Assembly: GCA_036768485.1 (NCBI GenBank) | Contig: JAVLUZ010000753.1 | Coordinates: 186,001 to 250,000, forward strand | Reading direction: 5' to 3' | DNA from: Mermis nigrescens | Lineage: Eukaryota; Nematoda; Enoplea; Mermithida; Mermithidae | DNA: 64,000 nucleotides | Part shown: in pieces, positions 57,081-64,000 of the stretch | Layout: each line of letters opens with the position of its first letter | How positions within the stretch are numbered: position 1 is the stretch's first letter | Translations under genes and position numbers: made by a program | The notes under the pieces: model-generated | The model's database searches: none | Seen by the model: the letters and a program-made list of their open reading frames with translations, nothing else | What the model was told of the DNA's origin: nothing

Positions 57081-58548
57081 CCGGTTTTACCCTATTTTTC
57101 CATTTTCCGGCGATTTTCCATCTGCGACAAAATTGTTGTAGTCGAAGTGGATAACGATTTTTTCGGATTTGGAAGGTCAATTTTTTCAAAAGAGAGAGAA
57201 TTTTGAGTGAAAAGACGAAGAAATGAACAATTTTTCGTTTTTTTTCCGTTTTTTTGTAGACTTTTCCATATTTAGTTGCGCTTTCGAAATTTCTTCAAAA
57301 ATAGAGAAATTTGGTGAGAAACAACATGATTTTCGATATTTACGACCGAAAATTTTGAAAATCAACCATTTTCCATTGAAAATAGAGGAAAGTGAAAATT
57401 TTCCATTTTCCATTTTCCGTTTCCGAGTTTTACCCTATTTTTCCATTTTTCCGGCGATTTTCCATCTGCTAGTCTAAATTGTTGTAGTCGAAGTGGATAA
57501 CGATTTTACCGGATTTGGAAGGTCAATTTTTTCAAAGAGGAGAATTTTGTGGAAAGACTAAGAAATGAACAATTTTTCGTTTTTTCCGCTTTTTGTAGAC
57601 TTTTCCGCATATAGTTACGCTTTCGAAACCTCTTCAAAAATAGAGAGATTTGGTGAGAAACGACACAAGATTTCGAGATATATACGACCGAAAATTTTGA
57701 AAATAACTTTCCTCCATTTTTCATTTTCCTCGCTCCCCCGGTTTTACCCTATTTTTCCATTTTCCGGCGATTTTCGATCTGGGCGGTTCGAAATCCTTGT
57801 AGTCGAAGCGGATAACGACTTTTCTGGATTTGGAAGGTCAATTTTATCAAAAGAGGAGAATTTTGAGTGAAAAGACGAAGAAATGGTACGATTTTTCGTT
57901 TTTTTTCCGCTTTTTGTAGCCTTTTCCATATTTAGTTACGCTTTCGAAATTTATTCAAAAAATAGAGAAATTTCGGTGAGAAACGACATGATTTCGATAT
58001 TAACGACCGAAAATTTTGTAAAAAATCAACCATTTTCCAAGCTGAAAATAGAGGAAATGGAAAATTTTCCATTTTCCATTTACCGCTTCTCCGGGTTTTA
58101 CCCTATTTTTCCATTTTCCGGCGATTTTTCTCCATCTTGCGAAGAAATCGTTGTAGTCAAAGTGGATAACGATTTTTTCGGATTTGGAAGGTCAATTTTT
58201 TCAAATGAGTGAGAATTTTGAGTGAAAAGATGAAGAAATGAACAATTTTTCGTTTTTTTCCGTTTTTGCAGACTTCCATTTTTAGTTACACTTTCGAAAT
58301 TTCTTCAAAAAATAGATAAAATTGGTGAGAAACGACGTTGAGTTTGACATTAACGACCGAAAAATTTTGAAAATGAACCATTTTCCGCTGAAAATAAAGG
58401 AGAGTGGAAAAGGTTTTCCAGCTCCATTTTCCATTTTTCCGTTTGCCGGCTTTTACCCATTTTTCCATTTCCATTTTCCATTTCCGGCTTTTACCCATTT
58501 TCCATTTTCCATTTCCATTTCCCATTTCCGGATTTTACCTTCTCCCCG
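55707..58548. repeat. Palindromic ~345 bp satellite block inserted in the tRNA-like sequence
   Basis: Flanked by an 8 bp duplication TGGTAAAA (55699-55706 and 58549-58556). Both ends carry GGTAAAATCCGGAAATGG (inverted at the right). From 55.7 to ~56.61 kb monomers read GGGTAAAACCCGGAAATGG, then GGAAAATGG runs and CTTCGACTACAACGATTTTG; from ~56.64 kb they read as the reverse complement, with TGTAGTCGAAGTGGATAACG landmarks near 56785, 57136, 57484, 57800 and 58151 (spacing 316-351 bp). Many open frames here are repeat translations. Confidence 0.85.
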
Positions 58549-58604
58549 TGGTAAAACCTCTTGCTTGTAGTCGAAGCAACCTCGGGTTCGATTCCAGCCG
58601 ATAG
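58549..58604 (+). other. tRNA-like anticodon-arm and B-box half
   Basis: Reads TGGTAAAACCTC, an arm TTGCTTGTAGTCGAAGCAA able to form a 6 bp stem with a 7-base loop (anticodon position AGT), then GGTTCGATTCC, a near-perfect B-box. It continues the A-box half at 55683-55706. Confidence 0.65.
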
Positions 58605-59170
58605 CTTTTTGTTTAGCGCACTTACTGTAGTATGTCCCAGCACTGATCAAATGCCTAAATCAAATTCATTTGGGCGTATTAGTGCATTAAAAATGGAAGA
58701 ATTTTAGCCACTCGGCCCTCACTGAGCTGATCTGCCGGAGTACAGTAATTCGTCTTGTTTAGCACTGCGGTAGTACTTAAAAGAATTGACTAAAAAAGCT
58801 CTCGAATAAATGAAACGAGACTATAGGTACATACATATGTAGGATTTTGCAGTACGTAAGGCAAACCAACGACAATTAGAAATACCTACACCATACAATT
58901 CAAACTACTTAGGCATAAAAAGAAAGCATAAGCAATCTCTTTCAAACAAAAAATAGCAACTGCGTATAGGTACTGTATATAACAGATAGCATTAGTATCA
59001 TTCTTCAAAATTTTGTTAAAATTTCGCTTGGCGCAGTTGTGCGCGCGTGAGTTTACAAACACGAAAGTACGGGTCTCGAAAACCCATGCATGTGAAGCTT
59101 TTTAAGAATTTCAAATCTTGCAAATATTGGCCCCTAATGCACGCGTTATTGGCCAATATTGGCCTTTAAC

Positions 59171-59290
59171 AAAAAATTTGGGGCCAACACATTGGCCCCG
59201 GCCATTTTTGACCGTGCCCCGGGCGAGGCCGGTGATGCTTAAAAATGGCCGGGGATTGCCGGGGCCGGGGCCCCGGTCGCATCACCTACC
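59171..59290. repeat. GC-rich terminal fragment of the TAGTGATCGACC hAT family
   Basis: GGCCCCGGCCATTTTTGACC, AAAAATGGCCGGGGATTGCC and GGCCCCGGTCGCATCAC match the right-hand subterminal region of the hAT at 48440-48543. Confidence 0.7.
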
Positions 59291-59499
59291 TGCAACTTTG
59301 CAAGTATGGCTCAGATTTTCACCAAATTTTTTTTCGGCGCTCCAATTTACCATACTCTACCGGTTTGGCAAAAAAATGTTGGCATGCCTTATTCGTTTTG
59401 CTACTTCTCTAAAAGTACCATATTCTTAAGTTTAACCGTAAGAATTACCGGCATTCGTGTAGCTGGTTCACAAATGTATTAACATAGTCATATTATAAG

Positions 59500-59640
59500 G
59501 GCGTAGGTGTGCGGTCGATAGCATCTGAGGAAACGAGAGAAAGTTGCTGGCAGTCGGATTCGAAACATGGACCCCTTGCTCTAAAGTCCAGAACCATAAC
59601 CAATCGACTAACGCTGGTTAATCTCGATAAAGATTGTAAG
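59500..59640 (-). other. tRNA-derived SINE or tRNA-like sequence
   Basis: Minus strand reads GTTAGTCGATTGGTTATGGT (A-box-like), CTGGACTTTAGAGCAAGG (anticodon-arm-like), then GTTTCGAATCC (B-box-like). Acceptor pairing was not convincing. Confidence 0.5.
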
Positions 59641-59696
59641 GTATTCGTGATGTTTTGCTGGTTTAACAGCTGATTAGGCTTAGGCTTAGTATCATG

Positions 59697-59818
59697 GACT
59701 GACCAAAATGTTGGTGCCAAGCGACTAGTATTAAGCCTGAGTAATGGGATGCGACGAGCGGGTCGCATCCCATTACTCAGGCTTATTTTAAACGCTGGCA
59801 CCAACATTTTGGTCAGTC
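59697..59818. repeat. 122 bp hairpin
   Basis: Two nested perfect stems: an outer 23 bp stem beginning GACTGACCAAAATGTTGG and an inner 24 bp stem beginning TAAGCCTGAGTAATGGGATG, with a five-base loop GAGCG and small unpaired internal segments. Confidence 0.9.
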
Positions 59819-60266
59819 ACATGAATCTACTGGAAAAATCTGATGGCTGCCTTATTTGTTTCCGATTTGACTCAAATCAAACCATTTAGGTGGCAGCTTT
59901 CACCAGATACTACTTGCTGTATACGTACCTATAACGTGGCTATCTTAATACATATGTGAACCAGCTACACCAATGCCAAATTACCTAGGTAAATCGACTC
60001 CGGCGCGAAGCGTCGAAAAATTTTTGGCACTGATTATTGGCCAATGTTGACCCCGAATTTTTTTGTTAGAGCCAATATTGGCCAATAACGTGTGCATTAG
60101 GGGCCAATATTAATAAAAATACAGTAAATAATGATAAACATATTATGTAGAAAAATTAGAACCTGCATGAAAAAATACTATTTACATTCAAGTAAATGTT
60201 TAGGAGAATTTCTACCTACCGTATAGCGTAAGATGTCCACACCGGATCTGTATGACCAGAATTAAG

Positions 60267-60511
60267 TATAGTCTGTTTTGTTTATTGGAAAGCTATTCCG
60301 CTGAATTTAGTCCGCATAAACCAGGCCACAAAAGTGACCTATAAGTGCATATGTACCTATATGATGCAGTCTTGCCTCTTAGCAGTATCAAAGATCATAA
60401 TGCAACTCGATATTCTGTAAAATATACCTATTTGCTGTCGCATTAGTATAAAACACTTATGTAGCCACTTTAAACTTGTCAAAAAACCTCGATCAAATGA
60501 AACACACTATA
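60267..60511. mobile_element. TATAGTCTG-family MITE, copy 2
   Basis: Duplicate of 54528-54770 with a few indels. Confidence 0.75.
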
Positions 60512-60606
60512 GTTGCATAGGTACCTTTATACGTACATACAACCTATTGTCCTGTTACATAGGTAGGTAACCTCTACCTAGCTATTTGAAATCGCATACT
60601 GACATG

Positions 60607-61129
60607 CACACCTGGGCGTGGGGTTTGGGGGTATGCACCATACGTGGGCAGCAGGAAATTTCTTGAGGGGTGCAAGATTTTTTTTGAAGGTCAAAAAGGG
60701 CCTTGAAAATGCTGGTATGGTGATAAAAACACCATTTGTCGACGTTTCTCATCAGGAACTATCCATTGGCATCAAAAAAATTGCGAAAAAGCGGAAAAAA
60801 TTTTCAAAAATTGAATTCTTGGGGGGATATTTTGATTTCTGGGGGGGGTTTTTATTTCTGGGGGGTGCATACCCCCCAAACCCCCCACGCCCAGGTATGG
60901 TATGCACCCCCCAGAAACCAAAACAACCCCCAGAAATCAAAATACCCCCCAGAATTCAATTTTTGATTATTTTTTCGTTTTTTTCGAAATTTTTTGATTC
61001 CAATGGATAGTGCTTGATGAGAAACGTCGAAAAATGGTGTTTCATCGCCATACCACCTATTTTTAAGGCCATTTTTTGACCTTCAAAAAATCTTGCCCCC
61101 CCCCAGAATTTTCTTGCTGCCCACGTATG
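60607..61129 (+). mobile_element. CACACCTGGGC MITE (outer), duplication copy 2
   Basis: Perfect CTGACATG duplication at 60599-60606 and 61130-61137. Starts CACACCTGGGC, ends GCCCACGTATG; interrupted by a nested inverted copy. Confidence 0.88.
60639..60899 (-). mobile_element. CACACCTGGGC MITE nested in a family member
   Basis: 261 bp inverted copy, starting CATACGTGGGC and ending GCCCAGGTATG on the plus strand, with perfect 8 bp duplication GTATGCAC (60631-60638, 60900-60907) made from the outer MITE sequence. Confidence 0.9.
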
Positions 61130-61474
61130 CTGACATGGCATTAGAATATTTATGCACACATGTATGTACGTACATATGTATTTATGTATAGTCTGTTTCA
61201 TTTATCCGAGAGCTTTTTCAGCAAATATTTTTCGGAGGTTACCATAACTCATTCTTTCTTATTTACTGTAGGTCGCTAGATATCACTATAGCTATGTAGT
61301 AAAGACGGGTTTTTCAACAACGTTTTTGCGGCATAATTTATTCTCGTCTTCCAGCAGATCAATTAACTTACTGATTAAAATCGCGTATTCATCATATCCT
61401 GAGTCGACACTTTAAACACAATCGACTAAGATGTTAAGAAACGCTGCGAACTCCCGTATAGCTCAGTGGTAAAA

Positions 61475-62824
61475 GGGCGCGGGTAAAATCCGGAAATGGA
61501 AATGGAAATGGAAAATGGAAAATGGGTAAAACCCGGAAATGGAAAATGGAAATGGAAAATGGAAAAATGGGTAAAAGCCGGAAAATGGAAAATGGAAAAT
61601 GGAAAAGTGGGTAAAAGCCGGAATGGAAAATTGAAAATGGAAAATTTTCCATTTCCTTTATTTTCAACGGAAAATGTTCATTTTCAAAATTTTTGGTCGT
61701 AAATGACAAACTCATGTCGTTTTTCACCAAATTTCTCAATTTTTGAAGAAATTTCGAAAGCGTGACTAAAAATGGAAAAAGTACAAAAAAATGGAAAGAA
61801 CTGAAAATTGTTCATTTCTTCGTCTTTTCATTCAAAATTCTCCTCTTTGAAAAAATTGACCTTCCAGATCCAGAAAAATCGTTAGTCTGCTTCGACTACA
61901 ACGATTTTGTCACAGATGGAAAATCGCCAGAAAATGGAAAAATAGGGTAATACCCGGAAATGGAAAATGGAAAATGGAAAATTTTCCATTTCCTTTATTT
62001 CAACGGAAAATGGTTCATTTTCAAAACTTTAGGACGCAAATGTCAAACTCATGTCGTTTTTCACCAAGTTTCTCAATTTTTCAAGAAAGTTTCTGAAGGC
62101 GTAAACTAAAAATAGAAAAAGTCTACAAAAAATGGATAAAAACTCGAAATTTGTTCATTTCTTTGTCTTTTCACTCAAAATTCTCCTCCTTTTGAAAGAA
62201 TTGACCTTCCAGATCCAAAAAAATCGTTATCCACTTCGACTACAACGATTTTGTCGCAGATGGAAAATCGCTGGAAAATGGAAAAATAGGGTAAAAACCC
62301 GAACTGGAAAATGGAAAATGGAAAATTTTCCATTTCCTTTATTTTCAACAGAAAATGGTTCATTTTTTTAGTTGATCTTTTGAAATTTCTTCAAAAATAA
62401 AGAAGAAATTTGGTGAGAAACGTCATGATTTCGACATTCACGACCGAAAATTTTGAAAATTAACCATTTTCTATTGAAAATGAAGGAAATGGAAAATTTT
62501 CCATTTTCCATTTCCGGTTTTACCCTATTTTTCCATTTTTCGGCGATTTTCCATCTGTGACGAAATCATTGTAGTCGAGTGGATAATGATTTTTTCGGAT
62601 CTGGAAGGTCAATTTTTCAAAAAGAGGAGAATTTTGTGTGAAAAGACGAAGAAATGAACAATTTTTCGTTTTTTTCCGTTTTTTGTAGACTTTTCCATAT
62701 TTAGTTACGCCCGAAATTTCTTCAAAAATAGAGAAATTTGGTGAGAAACGACATGATTTCGATATTTACGACCGAAAATTTTGAAAATTAACCATTTTCC
62801 CGTTGAAAATAGAGGAAATGGAAA

Positions 62825-62863
<39 letters not shown>

Positions 62864-64000
62864 CCGGTTTTACCCTATTTTTCCATTTTTCCGGCGATTT
62901 TCCATCTGCGACGAAATTGTTGTAGTCGAGGCGGATAACGATTTTTTCGGATTTGGAAGGTCAATTTTTTCAAAAGAGGAGAATTTTGAGTGAAAAAGAC
63001 GAAGAAATGAACAATTTTTCGTTTTTTTTTCCGTTTTTTTGTAGACTTTTCCATATTTAGTTACGTCTTTCGAAATTTCTTCAAAAATAGAGAAATTTGG
63101 TGAGAAACAACATGATTTTGATATTTACGACCGAAAATTTTGAAAATCAACCATTTTCCATTGAAAATAGAGGAAAGTGAAAATTTTCCATTTTCCATTT
63201 TCCGTTTCCGAAGTTTTACCCTATTTTTCCATTTTTCCGGCGATTTTCCATCTCGCGAGCTTAAATCGTTGTAGTCGAAGTGGATAACGATTTTACCGGA
63301 TTTGGAAGGTCAATTTTTTCAAAAGAGGAGAATTTTGTGGAAAGACGAAGAAATGAACAATTTTTCGTTTTTTCCGTTTTTTGTAGACTTTTCCGTATAT
63401 AGTTACGCCTTTCGAAATTTCTTCAAAAATAGAGATTTGGTGAGAAACGACATGATTTCGATATATATACGACCGAAAATTTTGAAAATAATTTTCCATT
63501 TTTCATTTTCCGCTCTCCCGGTTTTACCCTATTTTTCCATTTTCCGGCGATTTTTGATCTGGCGCACGTAAATCGTTGTAGTCAAGTGGATAACGATTTT
63601 TTTCGGATTTGGAAGGTCAATTTTATCAAAAGAGGAGAATTTTGAGTGAAAAGACGAAGAAATGAACAATTTTTCGTTTTTTCCGCTTTTTGTAGCCTTT
63701 TCCATATTTAGTTACGCTTTCGAAATTTATTCAAAAATAGAGAAATTTGGTGAGAAACGACATGATTTCGATATTTACGACCGAAAATTTTTAAAATCAA
63801 CCATTTTCCGTTGAAAATAGAGGAAATGGAAAATTTTCCATTTTCCATTTACCGTTTCCGGGTTTTACCCTATTTTTCCATTTTCCGGCGATTTTCTCAT
63901 CTCGCGAAGAAATCGTTGTAGTCAAAGTGGATAACGATTTTTTCGGATTTGGAAGGTCAATTTTTTCAAATGAGGAGAATTTTGAGTGAAAAGATGAAGA
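61475..64000. repeat. Palindromic ~345 bp satellite block, copy 2 (partial)
   Basis: Same structure as 55707-58548: forward monomers to ~62.37 kb, then reversed monomers to the window end. Preceded by the tRNA-like A-box half and TGGTAAAA (61467-61474). Confidence 0.85.

Larger units (their letters stand above)
54446..58236 (+). repeat. Segmental duplication, copy 1
   Basis: Matches 60185-64000 in direct orientation, offset 5739-5768 bases, from CATTCAAGTAAATGTTTAGG onward. Differences are mainly one- and two-base indels in homopolymers. Copy 2 runs to the end of the window, so the true extent is unknown. Confidence 0.9.
55420..58825. mobile_element. Large TATAGTCTG-terminated element
   Basis: Left end TATAGTCTGTTTCATTTATC and right end TAAATGAAACGAGACTATA, continued by GAGAGCTTTTT and AAAAAGCTCTCG, form ~35 bp inverted termini like those of the short MITE family. 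The interior holds a tRNA-like sequence split by a palindromic satellite block. Non-coding. Confidence 0.7.
59123..60111. mobile_element. TIR element with ATATTGGCCCC termini
   Basis: Left end AATATTGGCCCCTAATGCAC and right end reverse complement, with inverted similarity extending ~65 bp (GTTATTGGCCAATATTGGCC, AACAAAAAATT). The interior contains a GC-rich hAT terminal fragment (59171-59290), a minus-strand tRNA-like SINE and a long hairpin. No coding sequence. Confidence 0.8.
60185..64000 (+). repeat. Segmental duplication, copy 2 (runs off the window)
   Basis: Direct repeat of 54446-58236 including MITEs, nested MITE pair, tRNA-like half and palindromic satellite. Confidence 0.9.

Noticed and set aside
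55683..58604. Functional tRNA gene with a giant intron
   Set aside because: Acceptor-stem halves do not pair, the insert has transposon-like flanking duplication and is a satellite; a tRNA-derived repeat interrupted by an insertion explains it better.
55666..58650. Many Phe/Pro- or Lys/Met-rich frames on both strands (also 61434-63571)
   Set aside because: Translations of GGAAAATGG-type satellite repeats, open in several frames at once.

Overview
The window is AT-rich nuclear DNA from an animal with introns, most likely an arthropod and probably an insect. Evidence: short exons with GT..AG introns, hAT, pogo-like and CR1/Jockey-like transposons, many MITEs and satellites, and no prokaryotic gene organisation. 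Recognisable protein-coding DNA is sparse: a DCAF12-like WD40 gene, the 5' exons of an SLC7-type amino-acid transporter, a duplicated pair of small secreted peptides with an insulin/relaxin-like cysteine pattern, a second duplicated small Cys-rich secreted peptide, and transposon ORFs.

Layout. 1-7.2 kb: a fold-back element (1741-2542), then a 4 kb block bounded by inverted TAGTGTTGTAAAAGATA motifs that holds a mirror-image array of ~180 bp repeats. 7.2-15.2 kb (arm A) and 32.3-41.0 kb (arm B) are inverted copies of one segment; each carries one insulin-like gene and one small Cys-rich peptide gene, and each has its own later transposon insertions. Between the arms lie a LINE fragment, a GC-rich minisatellite, the seven-exon DCAF12 gene (17490-28606, + strand) and degenerate tandem repeats. 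42.9-48.9 kb: transposons nested in transposons, with a near-complete LINE (minus strand) inside a hAT element inside another TIR element. 50.0-53.9 kb: two SLC7 exons (+) with frame breaks. 54.4-64 kb: a sequence gap followed by a 3.8 kb direct duplication made of MITEs, a tRNA-like sequence and a mirror-arranged satellite, with a separate TIR element between the copies.

Themes. Inverted symmetry recurs at every scale: hairpins, fold-back elements, mirror satellites and the 8-9 kb inverted arms around DCAF12. The two best candidates for undescribed biology are the insulin-like gene pair (80 residues each, intron phase and cysteine frame consistent in both arms) and the family of palindromic arrays sharing a GGGTAAAA..CCGGAAA core, one of which sits between the A-box and B-box of a tRNA-like sequence. 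Intron 2 of DCAF12 contains a tandem array that repeatedly copies the real 3' splice site. One-base frame breaks in the LINE and the transporter, some in homopolymers, together with the N gap beside a duplication, advise caution about local assembly quality.
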